From positions 186,001 through 250,000 of the forward strand of contig CAWJIB010000013.1 of the NCBI GenBank assembly GCA_963842835.1: a stretch of DNA of 64,000 nucleotides, in the 5' to 3' direction. Shown piece after piece: positions 9,640 to 18,666 of this stretch (positions within the stretch are counted from its first letter, which is position 1; every line of letters starts with the position of its first letter). Position numbers and translations under genes: made by a program. This DNA is from Roseiarcus sp963842835 (GTDB taxonomy: Bacteria; Pseudomonadota; Alphaproteobacteria; Rhizobiales; Beijerinckiaceae). The notes under the pieces were generated by a model. The model was not told the DNA's origin. It did no database searches and saw nothing but the letters and a program-made list of their open reading frames with translations.

Positions 9640-10062
9640 CGTAGCTGGTCGGGGTTGCGAAGCCGATCGCCCGTTATGGCGAAGGTTCCGGCGGAAGCCG
9701 TCGGGGTGAGGTAGCCGAGGGGCCGAGTGCGGGCGCTGCTGGGTGTATCCGGCGGCCGATCGCGCCAGCGCGGAGCGGGCGTGATCGCGATCGTCGAAAA
9801 TCGTCTCGTTCAGCAGCTCATCGCGCATCCGGCCGTTGAACGCCTCGCAGATCCCGTTCTGCATCGGCTTGCCCGGCGCGATGAAATGCCAGGCGACCCG
9901 GCTGCGCTGGGCCCAGGCAAGCATCGCGTTCGAGGCGAACTCGGTCCCGTGATCGCAGACGATCAGGTCCGGCTTGCCGCGCCGGGCGACGATGGCGTCG
10001 AGTTCGCGGGCGACGCGCAAAACCGCAATGATCTGCTCTTCCGTAAACCTCGATCGCTTCAG
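9640..10062 (-). pseudogene. IS3-family transposase remnant, OrfA start fused to OrfB end
   Basis: The frame starts like an IS3 OrfA (LKRSRFTEEQIIAVLR) and then runs straight into the OrfB integrase core: RRGKPDLIVCDHGTEF, AWHFIAPGKPMQNGICEAF with the catalytic Asp and Glu region, and LNETIFDDRDHARSAL. The rest of OrfA and about two thirds of OrfB are missing, so an internal deletion fused the two ends in frame. The tail after GYTQQRPHSAP is also frameshifted relative to the usual GYLTP ending. No intact terminal repeats were recognised. Confidence 0.8.
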
Positions 10063-10213
10063 CGTCCGGTCCTTCCTTCGGGCCGGACTCCAGCTCCATG
10101 GGGAGGAAAATCGGGGGGTCACAGCGACCCGAGAGAAGCGGCAGAACGCCAATGATCATTCGCAGAAACTAGTTCAGACAAGCCGAGCCAGCGCTTCGAC
10201 GGTAGGTCATGAA

Positions 10214-12508
10214 TCATGTATCGGCATACCCGTACCGCCCATAGTGCATGTTATAATAATAACCCATCAACCGCGAATCATAGCCTGCAAGCTGTTTTAC
10301 ATCGACCTTGTTTAGAACTGCGCCGAGCAAGGACTCGTAGACACTTGGCGCGGCGCGAAGAGCGTGCTCGACGACGTCTATTGTTGTGTTGCCCCACTCA
10401 ACTACAAGCACGTACGAGTTGACGAAACGCGCCGTCGCAGAAACATCCACTATTGGCGCGAGCGGCGAAAGATCTACAATAACAAAATCATACATCGTTC
10501 GCAACTCGTCGACGACCTTATTCATTCCATTACTGGCGAGGATTTCGTATGTGTCGGCAAGCTCGTGATTCAGGACCGCCGGAAGGAACTCCATCTGCGT
10601 GGATCGGTCCTTCCAGACGATCTCTTCGAACGAGGCCTGCCCAGCGATCAATTCCAAAATCCCGCTTGTGGCAGCCGGCGCTATCGACTTTGTAAGCGAC
10701 GGATTTCTGAGGTCCCCATCGACGACGATGACTCGAGCGCCGGTCCGTGCGACATGCTGTCCGAATGCCAGCGCAACGGTCGATTTTCCTTCATTTGGAA
10801 GGGCCGAAGTGAAGCCAACGACCTTGTTCGATCGCGTTCTGGCCCCCACATCGACCGCTAATTTAATCGCGCGCACGCCGTCGGAGAAGCGCGAGAATGG
10901 GCGGGCCACGACTGTCCAGCTGACGCCCATGCCTCCGGTCACGACCCATCGTTTCTCAAACGCAGCGTCGCTCAGCGCTACTTGTGTCGACCGCAGCGGC
11001 TTTTCCGCAACTCCAACCCTTGGCAGAATTCCGAGACAAGGGATGTGCAAAGTTGATTCAATGAGTTTAGCCGTCCAGAAAACCCTGCGCGTATGCTCGC
11101 GCAACAGCGCTATGCCGAAGCCGAGGGCGAGCCCCGCGAAAGGAAATAACGCCGCAATGGCGAATGTCTTCTTGTAATTTCTTGAATCGGGCGGGCTCGC
11201 TTTTGTGATGACGCTTGCCGCGGCGATCGGTGAGCTTTGTTCTTGGAGTGAGTCGGCATAGCGACTCAAGAAGCTATCGTATAACGCCTTGTACGTCTGC
11301 GCCGAAGCTTCTAGCTGCCGCAGAGCCACCTGGGCGTGATTGGCCGTCTGGGACTGCGAAAGCGCCTCTGCGAGCTCCTGCTTGAGTCCCAACTCGCGCA
11401 ATTGGGCGATCTCGTAATCACTCTTGGAAGATGCTTTTAACTGTTCAAATTCGGCCAGGATTCCCGAACGGATCTGAAGCATCTGATTGCGCAGATCGAC
11501 GACCGCAAGGTGGTTAGGTCCGTACTTTACGGACCATTCGGCCGTCCGATCCGCCAGCTCGCGATACTGCAGGCGTAATTTGGCAAGGTTCTCATTCTGT
11601 GCGTCGCCACCGATCGACGCATTCAAAATCGCGTCCGGGGCGGTCGCGCGCGTGATTGCATCCAACTGGTCAAACCTGATCTTGGCCTGGTTTGTCGCCG
11701 TGCGGGCGGCGTCCAGCTGGCTGGTGAGCTCCGCGAGATGCTGATCGCTGACCAACTGGCCGGTCGCCGTTTCGACGATGTTATTTTTTGTCTTGTATTC
11801 GACCACCGCCCGCTGGGCGGCCAAGCTCTGGTCGCGCAGCTCGCGGATACGACCTTCGAGCCAATCGCTTGCTTGCCGAGTGGCGCTGTATTGGGAAGTT
11901 AGTTGCTGGTCGATGTAGGCGTCTGCGACCGCATTGGCCACTTGCGCCGCCCGATCGGCGGATTTCCAGTCGAACCCGATTTCGATTGCATAACTGTTTC
12001 CTACCCGATTGACTGTCAGCTCTTTAGCCAAGACTGCGCGAGCTCGTTCCATGCGCTCGGCCTCAGTTGGCGGCTGGGCGGGTGCGAATAGGCCACCGAA
12101 TAACATCGCCTTGATGCCCCGCCCGGACGCAACGAATTCGGGGTCCTCCAAAAGCTGAAGCTTCTTGACCACGGTGCGCGCAATCTCTTCGGACCGAATA
12201 ATCTCCAATTGGCTTTCCACCGCCGCAGATGATTCCAACGACATTTGGGGCAGAATCGCCGGTTGTTGCGAAAATTGAAACTTCCGCGTGTCGAGGAGCA
12301 ATGTCGCGGTACCCGTAAAGTTAGGCTTCACGTTGACGAGATAGAACGCGCCAAGGCCCGCTCCGAGCACGACAAAGAGAAACACAACCAAAAATTGTCG
12401 TCGCACGAAGCCTCTGGCGTATGCGAGCCAGTCTGCTGCGGACGATTGATCGAGCGCACCCCCGCCCGGTTCGCCACGTGGAGAGAATTGATCACTGGCT
12501 TCCAGCAT
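10214..12508 (-). CDS. Wzc-type polysaccharide co-polymerase and tyrosine autokinase
   Basis: The protein controls chain length and export of a Wzy-dependent polysaccharide. Numbering from the longer TTG frame at 12535: first membrane helix 47-66; periplasmic Wzz/GNVR part with coiled coils about 75-455; second helix 458-477; cytoplasmic BY-kinase with Walker A SALPNEGKST (577-586), Walker A' VIVVDGD (602-608) and Walker B FVIVDLS (684-690). The C-terminus carries a tyrosine cluster (Y759, 760, 761, 765, 768, 770) expected to be autophosphorylated. I prefer the ATG at 12508, which has AAGGTG eight bases upstream. The partner exporter is probably the Wza-like gene at 39.5 kb. The gene is monocistronic here and intact. 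Confidence 0.92.
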   Translation of the reverse strand: MLEASDQFSPRGEPGGGALDQSSAADWLAYARGFVRRQFLVVFLFVVLGAGLGAFYLVNVKPNFTGTATLLLDTRKFQFSQQPAILPQMSLESSAAVESQLEIIRSEEIARTVVKKLQLLEDPEFVASGRGIKAMLFGGLFAPAQPPTEAERMERARAVLAKELTVNRVGNSYAIEIGFDWKSADRAAQVANAVADAYIDQQLTSQYSATRQASDWLEGRIRELRDQSLAAQRAVVEYKTKNNIVETATGQLVSDQHLAELTSQLDAARTATNQAKIRFDQLDAITRATAPDAILNASIGGDAQNENLAKLRLQYRELADRTAEWSVKYGPNHLAVVDLRNQMLQIRSGILAEFEQLKASSKSDYEIAQLRELGLKQELAEALSQSQTANHAQVALRQLEASAQTYKALYDSFLSRYADSLQEQSSPIAAASVITKASPPDSRNYKKTFAIAALFPFAGLALGFGIALLREHTRRVFWTAKLIESTLHIPCLGILPRVGVAEKPLRSTQVALSDAAFEKRWVVTGGMGVSWTVVARPFSRFSDGVRAIKLAVDVGARTRSNKVVGFTSALPNEGKSTVALAFGQHVARTGARVIVVDGDLRNPSLTKSIAPAATSGILELIAGQASFEEIVWKDRSTQMEFLPAVLNHELADTYEILASNGMNKVVDELRTMYDFVIVDLSPLAPIVDVSATARFVNSYVLVVEWGNTTIDVVEHALRAAPSVYESLLGAVLNKVDVKQLAGYDSRLMGYYYNMHYGRYGYADT

Positions 12509-12853
12509 ATTTCGCACCTTAATTCCCAATCGCAACTCGTCGGCGTTAAATCCGTATCACTACGCGTCCGCTCTCCTGCGCCAATCCCCAAGCGGCATAT
12601 TCGGGACGGAAGTCTAGGGCATAATCTTTGGCCCGCGGGCGTCCCGAGACTCTGCTTCCCGTCGACAGATGTGCAAGCCGACAATCACAGCCGGCATCGA
12701 ACCGCCGGTCGCCTGCCCATCTGCCAGCCACTTCAACCGAACCCCGCCGGATGAGGGCTTAAACGAAATTAGTCTCCCCCTGTTGAAGGATTTTGGCAAT
12801 CTAACAAATCGGCCGCGTCGGTATCATGGATATCGATATCATAGATAATAGAT
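12509..12853. other. Upstream region of the wzc-type gene with a short palindrome
   Basis: No gene is seen. A perfect 12-base palindrome (GATATCGATATC) lies at 12829-12840, next to AT-rich sequence, about 320 bases upstream of the kinase start. It may be an operator or chance. The promoter of the kinase gene should be in this interval. Confidence 0.35.
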
Positions 12854-14030
12854 TTATGATTGGGTTCGGTAGCGCGCGTTGAAGTGGCGCCCGAAATTGG
12901 GATCCGGCGCCGTCGCCAATTCGGCTTTGGAGAAGTCGTGCACTTTTGGAATGGCGCCGCGGACGGCGAGCATCAGCCAATGGCTAGCGGTGCGCAGCAT
13001 GAGGCGGACCTGATTAGCGAGCGCCGAGCAACAAGACGTGCGGTCTGACGCGAGGTGGGAATTGTGCGGCTTGATGAGGTTCTCAGCCCGGCCTCGCGCG
13101 CAATAATAAAGGCTGTCGTAGATCCATTCCGCCGAACCATAATCGACATTGGTGACGACGAAGCGAATGTCGAGGCCGAGGCTGGGCGCCTTGGCGCGGG
13201 CGACCGCGCGGCGCTCGCGGGTCCGCGATTTGGCCTTTTGGCGCGTCTCGGCGCAGCCGCGCACGACGGCCTTATCGCCGCGCGCGCGTCCAGTGCGGAC
13301 CGCATCGGCGGTCTCGTCTACCGTCCTCGACAGGGGCGTTGTGCCGGAAGGGCCGAAGACACTTAATCGATGCCGTTGGCCTCGCACCACGCCATCACCT
13401 CGGGGCGGCCGTAATGTCCGTCGCCACGGATGGTCAATGCGCGTGTTGGGCCAATGGCTTGGCGGATGCGGCGCACCAGGCGCCGCAGATGGCCGCGGAT
13501 TTCTTCGCCGGACGGAGTCTTGCCGGCACGCAACAGCGACGGCGACCGGGCGCGAGCGTTCGCAGTGTCGTAGACATGGATGGGCTGGAAGCAGCGCTCG
13601 TCGTAATGTGCATTGAAGAAGGCGAGTTGCTGATGGCCATGCACGACATCGACAGGTGTCGTCGATATCGAGAGTGACGGCGGCAGGCGGACGCCGGTAG
13701 CTGGCGCAGTAGATAATCGGCCAGGGCGTAGGTCATGCCGGATCACCTCGCGCAGCGTCGGCGCATTCTCCCAACGCGACAGGGTCGGCTGCGAACACAG
13801 GATCGGCACCGGTAGTCAGGCAGCCGCCCGCAGACGAGCTTGAAGCCGGGATCGGTGCGCAGGTGATCGAGATCGTCGGCATCCTCATAGCTGCAGGCAA
13901 TCGGCAAGATGCGAGCGCGGATCTCATAGCCCTTGAAACGCGAGCCCGCCGGCACCTCGGCCTTCAGGATCCGATCCTCGATCGCGACACCGCCGATCTG
14001 CTTGCTGCCGCGACCGCAGGGCTTGCCCCC
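12854..14030 (-). pseudogene. IS1380-family transposase, nearly full length but frameshifted
   Basis: Read on the minus strand, the pieces in order are: FKGYEIRARILPIACSYEDA then DLDHLRTDPGFKLVCGRLPD at about 13960-13800; a frame change; CSQPTLSRWENAPTLREVI; another change; DVVHGHQQLAFFNAHYDERC, PIHVYDTAN, GKTPSGEEIRGHLRRLVRR and RGDGHYGRPEVMAWCEANG at about 13670-13370; then a changed frame with LIKPHNSHLASDRTSC and ALANQVRLMLRTASHWLM down to about 12900. At least three frame changes make it non-functional. The extreme N-terminal start and the C-terminal third are eroded. Confidence 0.8.
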
Positions 14031-14075
14031 CACCGGCCGGCGGTTCGCCACGCTCGCCTACTCCACGCTGAAGGG

Positions 14076-14219
14076 CTAGATCGAAGGCGGACTTTTCAAC
14101 CGCTTAAATCGCGCGATCTGCGCGCACTGCGCCGCAACCAACTGATCCAGCGCCGCAATTTCGTCCACCAATTGCAACATCAGCCTTTTCAGGTCGGCAG
14201 CGGGCAGACCATTGAACAA
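14076..14219 (-). pseudogene. Transposase N-terminal fragment (coiled-coil start)
   Basis: The segment LPAADLKRLMLQLVDEIAAL followed by QIARFKRLKSPPSI matches the coiled-coil N-terminus that precedes the DDE core of some alphaproteobacterial transposases. Nothing of the core follows, because the IS1380 remnant begins directly after it. Family assignment (IS66-like or other) is uncertain. Confidence 0.4.
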
Positions 14220-14284
14220 TTGGCGGGCGTGCAAGCTCGCCACAAAATCGGAAATCCAAAGCCAAAATAGCGCCTTGCGCCGGC

Positions 14285-14505
14285 AGTTCTCTAAGTTGCC
14301 GAAAAGACAAGCTGCGCCGAAGTTTTGACCGCACGCCACAACCTGGACAGGAATGGGGCTCCGGCTCAGAAACGGAGATCACCCAGGGGCTTCCGTCGAG
14401 TTCGGCGTCCTTCCAGATTTCAATCGCTGGGTAGCTCTTGGTCGGCCAGCCAAATCGAGTATTGTTCTTCGCAGTTGACCACCGCAAAATGGACTGCATC
14501 GTCAT
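14285..14505 (-). pseudogene. ISL3-family transposase, N-terminal fragment
   Basis: The frame contains WVISVSEPEPHSCPGCGVRS, the zinc-ribbon start of ISL3 transposases, and then FRQLRELPAQGA, the next conserved stretch. After that the frame diverges and the DDE core is absent. It abuts the coiled-coil fragment downstream, so this 2-kb stretch is a mosaic of three different insertion sequences. Confidence 0.6.
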
Positions 14506-14683
14506 CCTGATTTTGCATGGCGAAACTTTTCTGCGCTTCGTGTTGCTGACCGTCTAGGTTCATGCGCGAACTGGGCCGCCTATGAAAGGGCCGGGCAGAC
14601 TGAGAGACCTTCTAGGCCGCTCGATGAACCCGACCGTGCGGCGGGGGGAGTGGGGCGGGACGAACTGAACGGTAGCGCGCAAT

Positions 14684-15385
14684 GTTCCTGTCGGGCAATT
14701 GATCATTTCGGCTGGCGAGGTGCATGTGTTTCTCCTCGACACCGATGCACGTATGGAATCGGCCTCGAAAAGGCTTGGTCGGTTTTGAATGCTGAAGAGC
14801 GGGGCCGAGCCATGAGGTTCTAAAAATTGTGACCGAACAGCATTGTGGCGGCGAAGCTCTTTGGAAGACGCTCGCGCGCTACACGGGGCTTGAGCCGCAG
14901 CCTCGATTTGCGTTTGGATACGCCTGGCCCGAGCTCGACCTTGAGGACGCAAAAGGGCAGTTGCGCTTTAGTCTCTCGCATGTGACGGCCTTGTCGGCTG
15001 CGCGGTAATATTGCTGCTGACATCGGGTTCGATTTGGAAATCGCGCGATACCCGGCCCCCTTGTCCGTTGCCGACCGCTATTTCGCCGATTCGGAGAGGA
15101 ACTGGTTGTCCGCTCTCCCGCTCGAGGCACGTCATCATCAATTCGACGCGCTATGGACCGTCAAGGAAGCCTACGCGAAGGGGCTAGGACTGGGCCTCAA
15201 CCTGGCGCTCAATGCGTTCGTATTGAACTTCGCCAGGTGGCGAAGCGCAGTTCGGGCGCTTGCCATCTATCGTCGCCGAAGCTGAAACTTGGAGTCTCCG
15301 GTCCTGGCGCCAGGGCGGGCATTGGGCGGGATTAGCAGTGAAGGCCGCCGTTCGGGACCTAGTGATCTGTAAAGCCACGATTTGA
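14684..15385 (+). pseudogene. 4'-phosphopantetheinyl transferase (Sfp type), frameshifted
   Basis: An Sfp-type enzyme would load the phosphopantetheine arm on the NRPS carrier domains encoded next door. The pieces lie in order on the plus strand but in changing frames: SAGEVHVFLLDTDA (about 14710); LNAEERGRAMRF (about 14780); GGEALWKTLARYTGLEPQPR then LRFSLSHV (14850-14990); ADIGFDLEIARYPAPLS, ADRYFADSERNWL and ALWTVKEAYAKGLGLGL (15020-15200), containing the metal-binding acidic residues and the WxxKEA(Y) signature; and RLPSIVAEAETWSLRSWRQG then HWAGLAVKAAVRD ending at a TGA at 15383-15385. At least four frame changes and several stops make it a pseudogene. It lies tail to tail with the NRPS genes. 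Confidence 0.75.
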
Positions 15386-15738
15386 TAGGGACCGGACAAA
15401 CGAAATATTCTCGTACGACGCACAAGCGTTTTGAGGATCTTGTCGGAAAGCGCTTAAACTCCACTTCTGTATATTCTGTCAATTCGATATGACCTCCGAG
15501 GCAATGTGGTCGAGGTGCTTTCAGAGGCCGTGCGTGTTGGGCAGGCTTCTATGTCGATTTCTCCGAGTGAGAAGGATGTATCTGGCGACCTTGGTGTGAT
15601 TTTACACCGAAGAAGTACCCCCGTCGCAGTGGCCGCAACTATTTGACGACAAGTGAAAATCCCGCATGACGGCGGGGTCCCGCACGATGCAAATCTCATC
15701 ACCCCATAATGCAAATATTGTAACGTCAAATCAACTAT
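15386..15738. other. Intergenic between PPTase remnant and NRPS 3' end
   Basis: No gene recognised. This is the convergent interval between the two remnants. I saw no convincing terminator hairpin. Confidence 0.45.
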
Positions 15739-16248
15739 TTAGGTGATCCTGCGGATGGGGTCCCGGTTCGGTGGAAAATCACAGCGATGGCCTGTTAACG
15801 CGGGATCCCGATCATCTGCGCTTCCGTTTACGTGCCGAATCAGTGAGTCTTGGATGCGATGGGAAAGCCAGTCCGCAACCTCCGTTGAAGTCGAGACCAT
15901 TTGCGTATGATCGCCGGGTACGGATTGGACCTCGATCTCCTGCACCAGCTTGCCCCAAACGGGCGTCGGATCGTCTGGCAATAGAGTGTTGATTTCGCAC
16001 TTCAGATAATTCACTTTGCCAGGATAGTAGCGAGGACGGTAATTCTCGATTGCAGCGATACCGCCCTCAAGCACGGCCTTGGCTGCCGGAGGCAAGGAAT
16101 CGTCGGTTCCTAACAGCGACGACGGGCCTCGGCTCGCCAACGTTGCCAGCCTTCGGAGGGATAACCCCCGCAGCGTAACGATATGCCCAACGGCCTGACC
16201 GTAACCTTCCGCTCTCAGCGTCGACCAGTGTTTCTTGAGGGCGGGCAA
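15739..16248 (-). CDS. NRPS thioesterase domain, C-terminal part after in-frame stop
   Basis: These codons are in the same frame as the NRPS gene immediately upstream and continue its thioesterase: YRPRYYPGKVNYLKCE, PVWGKLVQEIEVQSVPGDHT (the GDH carries the catalytic His of the alpha/beta-hydrolase) and VSTSTEVADWLSHRIQDSL. Only one TGA (16249-16251) separates the two parts. The codon after the stop is TTG, and no ribosome-binding site is obvious, so independent translation is doubtful. Arg CGA to TGA is the simplest explanation. The last 30 residues after QDSL look like random extension. Confidence 0.7.
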   Translation of the reverse strand: MPALKKHWSTLRAEGYGQAVGHIVTLRGLSLRRLATLASRGPSSLLGTDDSLPPAAKAVLEGGIAAIENYRPRYYPGKVNYLKCEINTLLPDDPTPVWGKLVQEIEVQSVPGDHTQMVSTSTEVADWLSHRIQDSLIRHVNGSADDRDPALTGHRCDFPPNRDPIRRIT

Positions 16249-18591
16249 TCAGTAGCGTTCAGGATAAACCGGGAGCGGCCAGTTACGCGGATTAGGGTAG
16301 GTCTCGAGCAACGCCAAAAGACCAACTCGCTCTCCTCGCTCTGACAGGCCACGGGCGATTTCCATGGCGACAAGGCCACCAAAGCACAGGCCAGCGAGAA
16401 GGTAAGGCCCTTCAGGCTGCGCCTCGGCGATTGCGTCGACATAATATTCCGCCATTGCCTCGACCCGATCGTGCGGCGCGCCCGTACCGTCGAAACCTTT
16501 CGCCTGAATGCCGTAGACCGGGTGATCGACGCTGATCGATTTTGCGATAGGGATCAGTTCCACCGCACTTCCGCCCACGCCATGGACGATGAAGACTGGC
16601 GGCCCGCTGGCGCCAGGTCGCAGCAACACAAGGGGCGAAAAACTGGGCACCGACCTCTGGCCTCCGACAATCTCGGCCATTCCCGCCACGGTGGAGGCTT
16701 TAAATATACTGGTGAGGGCGATCTCGACACCCGTTGTGGCGCGGATGCGACCGATAAGCCGGATCGCCAGCAGCGAATGGCCTCCCAGATCGAAGAAATT
16801 GTCGTGGCGTCCGACGCGCTCGAGATGCAGGAGTTCGGCCCAGATCGCGGCGATGGCAGTTTCGAGGGGTCCCTCGGGGGCTTCGTAGGCTCGCGTGCCG
16901 AACGCCTGGTCCTCGGGGGCCGGGAGCGCGCGGCGGTCGAGTTTGCCGTTGGGGGTGAGCGGCAGGGCATCGAGGCGCACATAGGCGGCGGGTGCCATGT
17001 ACTCGGGCAGGACGCTCGCTAGGTGGACGCGCAGTGCGGCGGCGGAGATATCCTCCGCGCTGGTGAAGTAGGCGACGAGGCGCTTGTCGCCCGGAACATC
17101 CTCGCGCGCCACCACCACCGCCTCCCGCACTCCTGGAAGCCCCGCCAACGCCGATTTGATTTCCCCCAACTCAATCCGAAAGCCCCGAATCTTCACTTGG
17201 TGGTCCATTCGTCCCAGATACTCGATCGCTCCGTTGGGCAGATAGCGGGCCAGGTCGCCAGTCTTGTAGAGTCGCGCCCCGGGCTCCGATCGGAACGGGT
17301 CTGGAATGAATTTCTCCGCCGTCAACTCCAGCCGATTATGATACCCTCGTGCGAGCCCGATTCCCCCAATGTGCAGTTCGCCCGGCACACCGATCGGCGT
17401 CGGTTGGAGATGCCGGTCCAGGATGTGAATCTGCGTGTTGGCGATCGGCGACCCGATCACGATCGCCCGGCCGGCTTTCACCTTGGCGACAGCCGACCAC
17501 ACCGTCGTCTCGGTCGGCCCATACATGTTCCAGAGCGAGTCGCAGCGGGGTAGCAAAAGGCTCGCGAGCTCAGCCGTCCAGGCTTCGCCTCCGCACAGGA
17601 CCTTCAAGCGCGGAGCGCCAGCCCAGCCCGCATCGAGAAGCATTCGCAAGGTGGCGGGGGTCGCCTGCAAAACGCTCGCGCCGGACCGCTCTATAAGATT
17701 AATCAGCGCCACGCCGTCACGTATGGTTTCGCTGCCGGCGATGACGACGCATGCACCGCACACCAGCGGCAGGAATATCTCCAGCGCGGCAATATCGAAC
17801 GTCAGCGTGGTGATGGCGAGCATCGTATCCTCGGCGCTGAGGCCCGGCCGGCGCTGCATCGATGCAAGCATGTTGACCACCGCGCTATGATTGATCTCGA
17901 CTCCCTTGGGCTCGCCGGTCGAGCCCGAGGTGTAGATCACATAGGCGAGATCGCCCGGGCTGCACGCTCGGTCGGGAGCCGACGCACGCTTGAGCCGCGC
18001 GGCCGGTGGCCCGCCGGCGTCGATCACAACCACATGTGAGCGATGCGGCGGCAGTTTGGACTGCAACCGCTCCTGCGTCAGCAGGACCAGCGGCTGCGCA
18101 TCGGCCAGCATGAAGGCGAGCCTTTTGCTCGGATGGGTCGGATCGATCGGAACATAGGCGCCGCCGGCCTTCAGCACGCCCAGCATGCCCACGACCATGT
18201 CGAGCGAACGCTCGAGAAAGAGCGCCACCAGCATGTCGGGTCCCACGCCCAGCCCTTGCAGATACCGGGCCAATTGGTCGGCGCGTTCATTGAGTTGGCG
18301 ATACGTCAACTGCTTGTCGTCGAATACGACCGCCACAGCGTCCGGCGCGCGCTCGACCTGCTCTTCAATGAGTTCGTGCAAGCAACGATCCCTAGGATAG
18401 GTAACCTCCGTCCGATTCCAATCCACCACGATTTGTTGACGCTCGGCACTCGTTAGCAAGGGCAAATCCGACAACCGCTGCTCCGGATTTGCAACGATTC
18501 CTTCCAGCAGCGTCTGGTAATGACCCAGCATCCGCCCAATGGTCTCCGCCTCGAATAAATCCGTGTTGTATTCAACCGCTGCATGGAGCAC
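16249..18591 (-). CDS. NRPS module 2: end of C, A, PCP and start of TE
   Basis: In order: the end of a condensation domain (AAVEYNTDLF), an adenylation domain with core motifs LAYVIYTSGSTGEPKGV and NMYGPTETTVWS, a carrier domain with DNFFDLGGHSLL (Ser takes phosphopantetheine), and a type I thioesterase up to YPERY before a TGA. Adenylation pocket residues read by eye are D, I, L (FDIAALE), Q (LQATPATL), L, G (VLCGGEA), M, V, W: the DILQLG-type glycine code. The thioesterase elbow is GLCFGG, so the nucleophile is Cys (codon 16384-16386) instead of Ser. The same frame continues upstream into the C domain and downstream into the TE remainder. It should terminate and release the product of a two-module line. 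Confidence 0.85.
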   Translation of the reverse strand: MLHAAVEYNTDLFEAETIGRMLGHYQTLLEGIVANPEQRLSDLPLLTSAERQQIVVDWNRTEVTYPRDRCLHELIEEQVERAPDAVAVVFDDKQLTYRQLNERADQLARYLQGLGVGPDMLVALFLERSLDMVVGMLGVLKAGGAYVPIDPTHPSKRLAFMLADAQPLVLLTQERLQSKLPPHRSHVVVIDAGGPPAARLKRASAPDRACSPGDLAYVIYTSGSTGEPKGVEINHSAVVNMLASMQRRPGLSAEDTMLAITTLTFDIAALEIFLPLVCGACVVIAGSETIRDGVALINLIERSGASVLQATPATLRMLLDAGWAGAPRLKVLCGGEAWTAELASLLLPRCDSLWNMYGPTETTVWSAVAKVKAGRAIVIGSPIANTQIHILDRHLQPTPIGVPGELHIGGIGLARGYHNRLELTAEKFIPDPFRSEPGARLYKTGDLARYLPNGAIEYLGRMDHQVKIRGFRIELGEIKSALAGLPGVREAVVVAREDVPGDKRLVAYFTSAEDISAAALRVHLASVLPEYMAPAAYVRLDALPLTPNGKLDRRALPAPEDQAFGTRAYEAPEGPLETAIAAIWAELLHLERVGRHDNFFDLGGHSLLAIRLIGRIRATTGVEIALTSIFKASTVAGMAEIVGGQRSVPSFSPLVLLRPGASGPPVFIVHGVGGSAVELIPIAKSISVDHPVYGIQAKGFDGTGAPHDRVEAMAEYYVDAIAEAQPEGPYLLAGLCFGGLVAMEIARGLSERGERVGLLALLETYPNPRNWPLPVYPERY

Positions 18592-18666
18592 CCCCTCACG
18601 CTCCCTGACAAAAAGCGTCAGGTCGAATACGAAGGTTAGCAGGGAAGCTCGTGATCCAGTGCCTTC

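Noticed and set aside
16249..16251. TGA in the thioesterase as a selenocysteine codon
   Set aside because: No redox-type context and no SECIS-like hairpin was seen just after it. A nonsense change from CGA is simpler and other breaks exist in the same genes.
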